24,638 bases of DNA, from assembly GCA_002280485.1 (NCBI GenBank), contig NCED01000039.1, positions 1 to 24,638 on the forward strand, given 5' to 3'. This document shows positions 14,180-21,138 of this stretch, piece by piece. A model generated the notes under the pieces. That model was not told where the DNA came from, did not search any database, and saw only the letters and a list, made by a program, of their open reading frames with translations. This stretch comes from Caulobacterales bacterium 32-69-10 (GTDB taxonomy: Bacteria > Pseudomonadota > Alphaproteobacteria > Caulobacterales > Caulobacteraceae). Position 1 is the first letter of the stretch. Every line of letters begins with the position of its first letter. The translations under genes were made by a program, and so were the position numbers.

Positions 14180-15104
14180 TCTGATCTATCCGAAGATGGC
14201 GGTGATCGGCTGCGGCCTCATCGGCGGCTCGGTGGTGCGCGCCGCCCGCGCGGCCGGCGTCGTGGGCCACATCGCGGTCGCCGAATCCAACCGCGACTTC
14301 CGCGCCCGCCTGGCCGACCTCGCCGTCGCCGACTTCCTGACCAGCGACGCCCGCGAGGCGGTGCAGGACGCCGACCTCGTGGTCCTGGCCGCCTACCCCT
14401 CGGCCCTGGCCGGCATCGCTGCCGAGATCGGGCCCGGCCTGAAACGCGGCGCCGCCCTGACCGACGTGGGCTCGGTCAAGGCCCCGGTGGCGGACGCCCT
14501 GGTGGCGGCGGCGCCCAAGGGCGTGCACGTCATCCCGGGGCACCCGATCGCCGGAACCGAACAGTCGGGACCCGACGCGGGCTTCGCCGAGCTGTTCCAG
14601 AACCGATGGACGATCCTGTGCCCGCGACCATCGGACGATCCGGCCTATGCGGCGGCCGTCGAGCGGCTGACCGGGTTCTGGGAGGCCCTGGGCGCCAACG
14701 TCGAGTGCATGGACGAAAAGCACCACGACATGGTGCTGGCCATGACCAGCCACCTGCCGCACCTGATCGCCTACACCATCGTCGGCTCGGCGGCGCACCT
14801 GGAGCAGGTCAGCGAAGGCGAGGTGATGAAGTTCTCAGCCGGGGGCTTTCGCGACTTCACCCGCATCGCCGCCTCCGACCCGACCATGTGGCGCGACATC
14901 ATGCTGCTCAACAAGGACGCGGTGCTGGAGGTGCTGGCCCGCTTCAACGAGGACGTCCAGGGCCTGGCCCGGGCCATCCGCTACGGCGAGGGCGACGTCC
15001 TCTACGACCACTTCTCGCGCACCCGCGACATCCGCCGCGGCATCGTCGCCGCCGGCCAGGAAAGCGCCGAACCCAACTTCGGCCGCGACAAGGCGCGCAA
15101 GTAG
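14172..15104 (+). CDS. tyrA: Prephenate/arogenate dehydrogenase
   Basis: The product is 310 residues. An NAD(P) Rossmann fold opens with VIGCGLIGGS (G13-x-G15-x-x-G18). DVGSVKAPV, GHPIAGTEQSGPD (with the conserved catalytic-site His) and TSHLPHLIAYTIV follow as in the TyrA/TyrC family. It oxidatively decarboxylates prephenate to 4-hydroxyphenylpyruvate, or arogenate to tyrosine; sequence by eye does not decide which. GTG 14172 is chosen as it leaves a short, plausible N-terminus and overlaps hisC by 8 bases. An ATG at 14142 would add ten residues lying deep in hisC. There is no ACT domain, so feedback control by tyrosine is not evident. Confidence 0.92.
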   Translation: MGDLIYPKMAVIGCGLIGGSVVRAARAAGVVGHIAVAESNRDFRARLADLAVADFLTSDAREAVQDADLVVLAAYPSALAGIAAEIGPGLKRGAALTDVGSVKAPVADALVAAAPKGVHVIPGHPIAGTEQSGPDAGFAELFQNRWTILCPRPSDDPAYAAAVERLTGFWEALGANVECMDEKHHDMVLAMTSHLPHLIAYTIVGSAAHLEQVSEGEVMKFSAGGFRDFTRIAASDPTMWRDIMLLNKDAVLEVLARFNEDVQGLARAIRYGEGDVLYDHFSRTRDIRRGIVAAGQESAEPNFGRDKARK

Positions 15105-15120
15105 GCTGCACAGGCGCTGG

Positions 15121-15237
15121 GCGTCCTTCGAGACGCCCAAGCTGCGCTCGGGCTCCTCGGGATGACGGATGCCCGGGAATCGCACCAACCTTGGTCATGC
15201 TGAGGAGCGCGAGGAACCCGCGCGTCTCGAAGCACGC
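15121..15237. repeat. Intergenic inverted repeat of a dispersed type
   Basis: Two arms face each other. The first (15121-15166) starts GCGTCCTTCGAGACGCCC and ends GGGCTCCTCGGGATGAC. The second (15194-15237) reads GTCATGCTGAGGAGCGCGAGG and ends CGCGTCTCGAAGCACGC. One is close to the reverse complement of the other, with mismatches. The 'CTTCGAGACGC ... CTCCTC(A/G)GGATGA' wording is of a palindromic kind scattered in intergenic DNA of many Alphaproteobacteria. It fills most of the gap between the dehydrogenase and the first extensin-like gene. It could form a long hairpin that acts as a terminator or mRNA stabiliser; it may also be a MITE-like element. Confidence 0.75.
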
Positions 15238-15273
15238 AGGGAACCTCCTGCGCGCGCAGCCTTTCCCGGTGCG

Positions 15274-15957
15274 ATGCCCATGCGCCGCCTCAAGCTCGCC
15301 GCCGCCGCCGTTCTCGCCCTGTCTTTCGCGGCCTGCGCGCAACTGCCGCTAAGCGGCGGGGGCGGCTTTCGCTTCAGCAACCCGTTCGCGCTTGCGCCCG
15401 AGTCGCGCCTCGCCCGCGCCGCCCGCAATCCGGAGCAGTGCTACGCCCTGCTGCGCGAGGAGGGCGTGGTCTTCACCCCCGTCCGCGACCAGGCCGAGGG
15501 CGAGTTCTGCGATGTGCGGAACGCCCTGACCCTCGGCCCCAGCCCCATCAGTACCGCGCCGGCCAGACCGATGATGACCTGCGGCCTGGCCGCCGCCTTC
15601 GTGCTGTGGCAGCGCCAGTCGGCGGCGCCCGCCGCACGGGAGATCCTGGGCTCGGACCTGCGCCAGATCGACCATTTCGGCGTCTACGCCTGCCGCCGGG
15701 TCAACAATCAGCAGTCAGGGCGCCCCAGCGCCCATGCCCGCGCCGACGCCATCGACGTGGCGGCGTTCCGCCTCACCAACGGCAGGCAGGTCAGCGTCCT
15801 GCGGGACTGGCCGAAACAGAGCCCTGAGGCGCGCTTTTTGCGCCGGGTGCGCGACGACGCCTGCCGCACCTTCAGCACGGTGCTCTCCCCCGACTACAAC
15901 GCCCTGCACGCCAATCACCTGCACCTCGAAGGCTCAGGCCGCGGTCCCTGCGCCTGA
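15274..15957 (+). CDS. Extensin-like family lipoprotein
   Basis: The product is 227 residues. It has a signal peptide with lipobox LSFAAC (lipidated C21), then an extensin-like C-terminal domain (about 50-227). That domain carries conserved Cys in PEQCYALL, GEFCDVRNAL, MTCGLAAAF, YACRRV, DACRTF and the last residues GPCA, plus the motifs AHARADAIDVAAFRL and ALHANHLHLE. The His/Asp pattern is like a DD-peptidase-type zinc site. The family is periplasmic and probably acts at the cell wall, but its substrate is not established. The start is ATG 15274 or the ATG six bases on at 15280; no strong ribosome site decides between them. A paralogue lies 777 bases downstream. Confidence 0.88.
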   Translation: MPMRRLKLAAAAVLALSFAACAQLPLSGGGGFRFSNPFALAPESRLARAARNPEQCYALLREEGVVFTPVRDQAEGEFCDVRNALTLGPSPISTAPARPMMTCGLAAAFVLWQRQSAAPAAREILGSDLRQIDHFGVYACRRVNNQQSGRPSAHARADAIDVAAFRLTNGRQVSVLRDWPKQSPEARFLRRVRDDACRTFSTVLSPDYNALHANHLHLEGSGRGPCA

Positions 15958-16083
15958 GCGGAACGGCCGTTGCCAAACAGTCACACAGCCGAGCCATGCT
16001 GCACCGCACCCGTTGTTTTGCCAACGAAGAAGGCATAACTGCGCCGCACTGCACGGTTGCAGAGCATTCTTGTGAGACCTCCT

Positions 16084-16622
16084 ATGAAAGTTTCCGTCAT
16101 CGCCGCGACTCTGGTCGCTTCCGCCGCCGCCTTCGTCGCCATGCCGGCCGCCGCCCAGACCCTGTCGCCGACCTACTACGGCAACCTCGGCTATTCGTTC
16201 GTCGACGGCGGCCAGGGCGCCAACCTCGGCGCCGTGCACGCGCGCCTGGGCGCCCGTCTGCACCGCTACTTCGGCGCCGAAGCTGAAGGCGCCCTGGGCG
16301 TGGACGGCGACCGCGCCAACATCGGCGGGTGTCCGTCCGCACCAAGCTGAAGCACAGCGTCGCGGCCTACGCCGTCGGCTTCCTGCCCGTCACCCCGCAG
16401 TTCGACCTGTTCGTCCGCGGCGGTTACGGCGGCAGCCGCATCAAGGTCTCAGGCGCGGGCTTCAGCGCCTCGGACAGCGAAGGCTCGTGGAACTACGGCG
16501 CCGGCGCCCAGTACTCCTTCGACGGCAAGAACGGCCTGCGCGCCGACTACACCCGTCACGATTTCGGCGGCGGCACGGGCAACGCCGACGTCTGGTCGGT
16601 GTCCTACGTCCGCAATTTCTAA
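16084..16622 (+). pseudogene. Outer-membrane beta-barrel protein, frameshifted
   Basis: The 5' part (from ATG 16084) encodes a signal peptide, MKVSVIAATLVASAAAFVAM, ending AAAQ. Beta-barrel strands follow, typical of the porin-family/OmpA-like 'outer membrane beta-barrel' group (YYGNLGYSFVDG, LGARLHRYFGAEAEG). After GDRANIGG (about 16328) the frame breaks. The rest is in the +1 frame: VSVRTKLKHSVAAYAVGFLP, then FDLFVRGGYGGSRIKVS, SWNYGAGAQYSFDGKNGLRA and DVWSVSYVRNF, ending with the terminal Phe typical of outer-membrane barrels. The total is 539 bases, one short of a multiple of three. Adding one base in the GGCGGGTG stretch (16324-16331) restores about 179 residues. A gene disabled by one missing base, or a base-call error, are both possible. 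Confidence 0.85.
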
Positions 16623-16649
16623 ATCCTAGCGCCGCAAGGCGTGACGCTT

Positions 16650-16683
16650 GCGCCCCCGGGGTAACTCCTCGGGGGCGCTTTGC
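16650..16683 (+). terminator. Rho-independent terminator after the beta-barrel gene
   Basis: The stem GCGCCCCCG (16650-16658) pairs perfectly with CGGGGGCGC (16670-16678). It may extend three pairs further inward, including one G-T, over the loop around TAACT, and it is followed by TTTGCT. It lies 27 bases after the stop at 16622. Confidence 0.85.
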
Positions 16684-16734
16684 TGTCTGACGCAGCCACA
16701 TCGAACCTTAGCCGCCTTCGCTCGTTCCGCTCCC

Positions 16735-17460
16735 GTGCATGAAGCCTCCCCAGAATCCCGGGCGCTCGCCGGCCTCGCGGCCGACCTGTTCGATTTCGCC
16801 CTCTTCGCCCTCCTGGGCTTCGCCTTCGTCAACGCCTACGCCCCGCGCCAGGACCTGCCCTGGAAACCGCTGACCATCGACGAGCCGATGGGGCTGGCCA
16901 CCACCACCAAGTTCGAACGCACCATCGCCGAGCCCGCCACCTGCCTGGCCTTCCTGCGCGAGGAGGACGTGAGCGTCACCCCGGTGAAGAACAGCAGCGA
17001 CGGCGGCTTCTGTTCGATCCAGGACGCGGTGCAGATGGGGCCGCAGACCGCCAGGCTCGCCCCCGCCGGCCCGATCATGACCTGCCAGCTGGCGGCCGCC
17101 TTCGCCCTGTGGACGCGCCAGACCATGCAGCCGGCCGCCCGCGAAATCCTCGGCTCCGAGGTGGTGCAGATCGACCACTACGGCACCTATTCCTGCCGCC
17201 GCATCTATGGGCAGGCGGAGGGCCGGGTCAGCGAACACGCCCGCGCCGCGGCGGTGGACGTGGCGGGCTTCCGCCTCGCCGACGGCCGGCGCATCACCGT
17301 GCTGGACGACTGGTCGAAGCCCGGCCCGGAGGGGCGTTTCCTGCATCGCCTGCGCGACGACGGCTGTCGGCTTTTCCGCGTCGCCCTGTCGCCGGAATAC
17401 AATGCGGCTCACGCCAACCACCTGCATTTCGACATGAGCGGCTACCGTCTCTGCCGCTGA
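16735..17460 (+). CDS. Extensin-like family protein, membrane-anchored
   Basis: The product is 241 residues. An N-terminal membrane segment ([20 protein letters not shown], about 18-37) replaces the lipobox of its neighbour. The extensin-like domain is closely similar to the upstream paralogue. Shared elements include [62 protein letters not shown] and [10 protein letters not shown], with the Cys positions conserved. The function is probably periplasmic and wall-related, unproven. GTG 16735 is the first start downstream of the terminator at 16650-16683; an in-frame ATG at 16648 lies in that terminator and is rejected. No clear ribosome site precedes the GTG, so the start is uncertain by some residues. 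Confidence 0.85.
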   Translation: MHEASPESRALAGLAADLFDFALFALLGFAFVNAYAPRQDLPWKPLTIDEPMGLATTTKFERTIAEPATCLAFLREEDVSVTPVKNSSDGGFCSIQDAVQMGPQTARLAPAGPIMTCQLAAAFALWTRQTMQPAAREILGSEVVQIDHYGTYSCRRIYGQAEGRVSEHARAAAVDVAGFRLADGRRITVLDDWSKPGPEGRFLHRLRDDGCRLFRVALSPEYNAAHANHLHFDMSGYRLCR

Positions 17461-17669
17461 AACGCGCCGGGTTTTGGGTTGACCGGCCTTCGGCCCGCGG
17501 GCAGAAATTTCAGGCAAACTCGCTTTTTGGCCAGCCGACCTTGTTTGCGCCGACGGGTTACGCCCTTCCGGCCCGGACCAGCCGCTCCCCAGAAATTGAG
17601 GTTGTGACCCGCGGAACCGGGCCCCCGGCCTCGGCGCTGCTGTCTGAAACGGCGAGGAGTTACCCCCAA
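17461..17669 (+). promoter_or_regulatory. Leader region of the cold-shock gene
   Basis: A 209-base gap holds no other gene. Near its start a short GGCC-TTC-GGCC hairpin (about 17483-17493) could end the extensin-like transcript, without a clear T-tract. The gap ends with GAGGAG (17653-17658), the ribosome site of the cold-shock gene. Long structured leaders are usual for csp genes, whose folding changes with temperature; whether this one does so is not visible. Confidence 0.4.
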
Positions 17670-17873
17670 ATGGCTACCGGTACGGTCAAGTGGTTCAACG
17701 CGACCAAGGGCTTCGGCTTCATCCAGCCCGAAGAGGGCGGCCCGGATGTGTTCGTGCACATCAGCGCGGTTGAGAAGGCGGGCCTGCGCGGCCTCAACGA
17801 GAACCAGCGCGTAGAGTACGAACTGCAGAACGAGCGCGGCAAGACCGCCGCCGTGAACCTGAAGACGCTCTAG
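17670..17873 (+). CDS. Cold-shock protein (CspA family)
   Basis: The product is 67 residues, close to the family's 66-70. RNP1 is KGFGFIQP and RNP2 is VFVHISAV, framed by the canonical start [18 protein letters not shown]. It is a single-stranded nucleic-acid-binding OB-fold protein that melts RNA structure. The ribosome site GAGGAG is correctly spaced. Which csp paralogue it is, and whether it is truly cold-induced, cannot be told. Confidence 0.96.
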   Translation: MATGTVKWFNATKGFGFIQPEEGGPDVFVHISAVEKAGLRGLNENQRVEYELQNERGKTAAVNLKTL

Positions 17874-17898
17874 GCCAGTCTGCACAGGCCTTTCCAGC

Positions 17899-17925
17899 GG
17901 GCCGCGGCGGCCGGCCCTCATTTTC
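17899..17925 (+). terminator. Terminator after the cold-shock gene
   Basis: GGGCCG (17899-17904) pairs with CGGCCC (17912-17917) over a 7-base loop and is followed by TCATTTTCC. It sits in the 56-base gap between convergent csp and gluQ, so it may serve both strands only weakly. Confidence 0.6.
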
Positions 17926-17929
17926 CGTT

Positions 17930-18784
17930 TCACGCCACCCGAGCCCTCATCCTCACGTCTTCCGGCGCGACCCCGCGTGCCCTGAGGTCGCGCAGGGCTT
18001 CGGCCCCGTTGCGCTTGGCCAGCCGCTTGCCGTCCGCCCCCAGCAACAGGGAGTGGTGGCGGTAGACGGGTTCGGGCAGGCCGAGCAGCGCCTGCAGCAG
18101 GCGCTGCACGTGCGCCGCCTCGAACAGGTCCTGACCGCGGATGACGTGGGTCACCCCCTGCAGGGCGTCGTCCACCACCACGGCCAGATGATAGGCCACG
18201 CCCACGTCCTTGCGCGCCAGCACCACGTCGCCGTGCAGGGCGGCGGCGGCGGCGATGGTCCCCCGCTGTCCTTGCGGGCCCGCCCCCTCCTCCCTGAAAG
18301 AGAGCCGGTCCCAGGCGCCGCCCAAGGCCTCCCGGGCCGCCCGCATCGACAGCCGCCAGGCGAAGGGACGGCCGTCGGCCAACAGGGCCGCCTCCTCTTC
18401 GGCGGGTAAGGCGCCCCCGAAGAAGGCCTCAGCCGGGCCGTGGGGCGCGCTGGCGGCCGCCTCCATCACCTCCCGGCGGGTGCGGAAACAGCGGTAGAGC
18501 AGGCCCGCGTCCCGCAGGCGCCCCAAGGCCGCTTCGTAGTCCGCCATGTGTTCGGACTGCCGTCGCACCGGCGTCTCCCAGTGCAGGCCCAGCCAGGCGA
18601 GGTCCTCGAGGATAGCCGCCTCGTACTCGGGACGGACCCGGGTGGCGTCGATGTCCTCGATGCGCAGGATGAACCGGCCTCCAGCGTCTCGGGCGGCGTC
18701 ATGGGCGGTCAGGGCCGCAAAGGCGTGGCCCAGATGCAGCAGGCCGGTGGGGGAAGGCGCGAAGCGGGTGACGAAGCCGGCCAT
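17930..18784 (-). CDS. gluQ: Glutamyl-Q tRNA(Asp) synthetase
   Basis: The product is 284 residues, the length of the anticodon-domain-less GluRS paralogue. It starts MAGFVTRFAPSPTGLLHLGHAF with the class I signature H17-L-G-H20. RIEDIDATR, the VIRGQDLFEAAHVQRLL segment and the KMSKS-equivalent KRLAKR (253-258) follow. GluQRS attaches glutamate to queuosine in tRNA-Asp. The usual zinc-ligand pair CxC is reduced to one Cys (YRCFRTR, about residue 100), so the zinc site may be absent, as in some members. ATG 18784 is preferred to a far longer frame upstream that overlaps the TetR gene. It is 11 bases downstream of tetR on the same strand. Confidence 0.93.
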   Translation of the reverse strand: MAGFVTRFAPSPTGLLHLGHAFAALTAHDAARDAGGRFILRIEDIDATRVRPEYEAAILEDLAWLGLHWETPVRRQSEHMADYEAALGRLRDAGLLYRCFRTRREVMEAAASAPHGPAEAFFGGALPAEEEAALLADGRPFAWRLSMRAAREALGGAWDRLSFREEGAGPQGQRGTIAAAAALHGDVVLARKDVGVAYHLAVVVDDALQGVTHVIRGQDLFEAAHVQRLLQALLGLPEPVYRHHSLLLGADGKRLAKRNGAEALRDLRARGVAPEDVRMRARVA

Positions 18785-18795
18785 GGCCCGGTTCT

Positions 18796-19476
18796 TTAGG
18801 ACTCCGGCTCGGGCCTGTCCGAAAAATCCAGACGGCCAAGCACCGCCTCCAGAAAGGCGCGCTCGCCCCCGAGCAGACCCTTGAACGGCTTCAGGGTGCG
18901 GAATTGCGCGACCTCGGCGAGGCCCCGGAACATCGACCACCCCGCCATGGCCGCCAGGTGCCGGTCCATGTCGCTCTTCCTGGCCGGCATGCTGGCCCCG
19001 AACGTCGAGGCCATCAGGCGCGGAATTTCGCCCTCCGCCTCGCTGGTGTCGGGATAGTGGTCGTACAGACGCGTGGTCTCGAACATCAGCCGGTACAGCG
19101 CCGGGTTCTGCAGGGCGAACTCCACATAGGCCACCCCCACCGCAATGATCCGTTCGCGCCCGGGGCTCGAGGCCTCGAACGCCGTCTTCATCGTCTCGTT
19201 GAGGGCGACGTTGCCCTCGTGGGCGATGGCGTAGAGCAGCGCCGCCCTGTCCTTGAAGTGATGGTAGGGGGCCGCCGCGCTGACCCCGGCCTCGCGCGCC
19301 ACGGCCCGTAGCGACAGGGCGGCGCTGCCCTCGCGCTCCAGCAGCCGCCGTCCCGCCTCCACCAGCGCCCTTTGCAGGTCGCCGTGGTGGTAGGGGCGGC
19401 CATCCGCGCCCTTCGCAGCCTTGGTGGACGCGGGGTCAACGGGGTCCTGAGGTGTTTCCTCGTCGGTCACGGCCAA
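18796..19476 (-). CDS. TetR/AcrR family transcriptional regulator
   Basis: The product is 226 residues. An unusually long polar N-terminus (about 28 residues, ending DGRPYHHGDLQ) precedes a TetR helix-turn-helix: EGSAALSLRAVAREAGVSAA and PYHHFKDRAALLYAIA, about residues 49-84. A WHG-like C-terminal ligand domain includes FALQNPALYRLMFE. Members repress nearby or own promoters and release DNA on ligand binding. The divergent gene is a 34-residue membrane peptide, and the space between holds repeated operator-like words, so these are probable targets. The ligand is unknown. Confidence 0.93.
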   Translation of the reverse strand: MAVTDEETPQDPVDPASTKAAKGADGRPYHHGDLQRALVEAGRRLLEREGSAALSLRAVAREAGVSAAAPYHHFKDRAALLYAIAHEGNVALNETMKTAFEASSPGRERIIAVGVAYVEFALQNPALYRLMFETTRLYDHYPDTSEAEGEIPRLMASTFGASMPARKSDMDRHLAAMAGWSMFRGLAEVAQFRTLKPFKGLLGGERAFLEAVLGRLDFSDRPEPES

Positions 19477-19486
19477 ACCCTATCGC

Positions 19487-19582
19487 GGCGTCCTAACGCC
19501 GTAAAGAACTCCGTAATTGAGCGCTGTTAGGATATGAACTTGACAGCGCGTGGATCGATACCTATTTGAGCGCCGTCAAGAT
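19487..19582. promoter_or_regulatory. Operator-like repeat array and promoter between tetR and the 34-residue gene
   Basis: Three related words occur. TTGAGCGCTGTTAGGAT (19517-19533) and TTGAGCGCCGTCAAGAT (19566-19582) match at 14 of 17 positions. An inverted copy, CTTGACAGCGC (19539-19549), makes GCGCTGT...ACAGCGC with the first. An inverted TCCTAAC also lies at 19491-19497, facing GTTAGGA at 19527-19533. The plus strand has TTGACA (19540-19545), a 17-base spacer and TATTTG (19563-19568), so the inverted repeat covers the -35 element. This is a plausible TetR-controlled promoter for the 34-residue gene, about 50 bases upstream of its ATG. Confidence 0.6.
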
Positions 19583-19624
19583 GGTTGGGCATGAGGCCCA
19601 GCCGCGAAAAATTGGGGAACTCCA

Positions 19625-19729
19625 ATGACCGCCAAGAACGTTCAACGCGCTGCCGACAACGCCGGCTCGGCCCTGCTTCTGGCCCTGAGCGTCGTCACTG
19701 CCGTCGCCGTCATGGTCGTGGGCGGCTAA
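19625..19729 (+). CDS. 34-residue membrane peptide
   Basis: From ATG 19625 to TAA at 19727-19729 the frame encodes MTAKNVQRAADNAGSALLLA, then LSVVTAVAVMVVGG: a polar helix followed by one hydrophobic segment. GGGGAA lies seven to eight bases upstream. The promoter and operator array above, shared with the divergent tetR, support expression. No family is recognised. Small peptides of this form may modulate a membrane partner; none is suggested by the neighbours. Confidence 0.6.
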   Translation: MTAKNVQRAADNAGSALLLALSVVTAVAVMVVGG

Positions 19730-19760
19730 TCGCCCACGGCTCTTGCGGCCGGGAGCCGGC

Positions 19761-19778
19761 CGGGCGATGAGACGCCCG
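19761..19778 (+). other. Perfect hairpin touching the glycosylase start
   Basis: CGGGCG (19761-19766), loop ATGAGA and CGCCCG (19773-19778) form a perfect 6-bp stem. Its last base is the G of the GTG start at 19778. It may end the 34-residue gene's transcript or hide the start codon; no T-tract follows. If it does the former, the start at GTG 19799 gains weight. Confidence 0.45.
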
Positions 19779-20443
19779 TGCTGGCTCCCGACGCAGAAGT
19801 GATCCTGGCGGCCCGACAGCGGCTCGCCTCGCGCGACCCGGCGCTGGCCATCGCCCACGCCGCCGTCCCGCCCTTTGCTTGGCGGCTCAAGCCCGCAGGC
19901 TACGCCGGCCTCGCCAAGATGATTGTCGAACAACAGGTCTCGGTCGCTTCGGCGGCCGCCATCTGGGCCCGCTTCGAAGCGGGCCTCGTGCAGGTGACTC
20001 CGGAGTCAGTCCTCGCTGCCGACGAGGACCGCCTGCGCAGCTTCGGCCTCTCCGGCCAGAAGGCCCGCTACGTCCGCAACATCGCCCAGGCCCAGGCGAG
20101 CGGAGACATCGACTTCGACCACATCGCCGAACTCTCCGACACCGAAGCCGTCGCCCGCCTCACCGCCATCAAGGGCGTGGGCCTGTGGACGGCCGAGACC
20201 TATCTGATGTTCTGCGAGGGCCGCCTCGACCTCTTCCCAGCCGGCGACATCGCTCTGCAGGAAGGCCTGCGCCTCGCCGACGGGGCGCCCCAGCGGCTGA
20301 AGGAGAAGGCGCTCTACGCCCGCGCCGAGGCCTGGCGGCCGGACCGGGGCGTCGCCGCCCACCTGCTGTGGTCCTACTATGGCGCGGTCAAGCGCGGCGA
20401 GGTCGTCGCCCCCACCTCCATCCTTACCGAAGAGGACGCCTGA
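19778..20443 (+). CDS. DNA-3-methyladenine glycosylase (AlkA-like, HhH-GPD)
   Basis: The product is 221 residues. The helix-hairpin-helix and following loop, LTAIKGVGLWTAETYLMFCEG (about 128-148) and LFPAGDIALQEGL with the catalytic Asp D157, are diagnostic. MIVEQQVSVASAA at about 48-60 is the usual first-helix pattern. The enzyme removes alkylated bases, chiefly 3-methyladenine, as the first step of base excision repair. GTG 19778 has a weak upstream site; GTG 19799 in the same frame is the alternative. The 3' TGA overlaps the following ATG by one base, so the two genes are coupled. Confidence 0.9.
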   Translation: MLAPDAEVILAARQRLASRDPALAIAHAAVPPFAWRLKPAGYAGLAKMIVEQQVSVASAAAIWARFEAGLVQVTPESVLAADEDRLRSFGLSGQKARYVRNIAQAQASGDIDFDHIAELSDTEAVARLTAIKGVGLWTAETYLMFCEGRLDLFPAGDIALQEGLRLADGAPQRLKEKALYARAEAWRPDRGVAAHLLWSYYGAVKRGEVVAPTSILTEEDA

Positions 20444-21138
20444 TGTTCGGTCTCGAAGGCCCGCGGGTTCCGCCCCGCAGCGGCAAGCCCGCCAAGCTGG
20501 TCATCCTGTGCCACGGCTATGGCTCCAACGGCGAGGACCTGATCGGGCTCGCTCCCTATTTCGCCAAGGCCCTGCCGGACGCGGTGTTCGTTTCGCCCAA
20601 CGCCCCCGAGCCGGTGCCGGGCTATGCGGGGGGCCATCAGTGGTTTCCCCTCACCCGCCTCGATCCGGTGACCACCGCCGCCGGGGTGCGCGGCGCCGGG
20701 CCTGTGCTCGACCGCTTCATCGATTCCGAGCTGACCCGCTACGGCCTGCCGCCCAGCGCCTGCGCCCTGGTCGGCTTCAGCCAGGGGACGATGATGGCCC
20801 TGCATGTGGGCCTGCGCCGCAAGGAGCCTCTGGGCGCCGTGCTCGGCTATTCCGGCATCCTCGCCGCCATGGAGGCCCTGCCCAAGGAAATCGCCAGCCG
20901 CCCGCCTGTGGCCCTGGTTCACGGCGACCGCGACGAGGTCATCCCGCCCCAGGCCCTGTTCATGACCGCCGAGGGCCTGGCCGCCGCCGGGGTCCCCTGC
21001 CTGTGGCGCCTGTGCAAGGGCGCGGGCCACACCATCACCGAGGACGCCCTGGCCTTGGGCGGCCGTTTCCTCAAGGGCGCGCTTTCCGGGCGCTATCGCG
21101 GCTGGGCCGCCCCGCAGCGCAAGCCCCGCCTCTCCTGA
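20443..21138 (+). CDS. Phospholipase/carboxylesterase-type alpha/beta hydrolase
   Basis: The product is 231 residues. It has HGYGSNGEDL (oxyanion-region HG), the nucleophile elbow GFSQG with S113, the acid region VHGDRDEVIP (D164) and His 196 in GAGHTITE. This is the YpfH/EstB-like branch of serine esterases acting on short or medium acyl esters; the natural substrate is not known. It follows the glycosylase with one-base overlap (TGATG), and no repair role is implied by that. Confidence 0.9.
   Translation: MFGLEGPRVPPRSGKPAKLVILCHGYGSNGEDLIGLAPYFAKALPDAVFVSPNAPEPVPGYAGGHQWFPLTRLDPVTTAAGVRGAGPVLDRFIDSELTRYGLPPSACALVGFSQGTMMALHVGLRRKEPLGAVLGYSGILAAMEALPKEIASRPPVALVHGDRDEVIPPQALFMTAEGLAAAGVPCLWRLCKGAGHTITEDALALGGRFLKGALSGRYRGWAAPQRKPRLS

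Noticed and set aside
19879..21138. 419-codon frame apparently fusing an Arg-rich region to the esterase
   Set aside because: The upstream half is a shadow of the glycosylase gene; the true start is ATG 20443 in a TGATG overlap.
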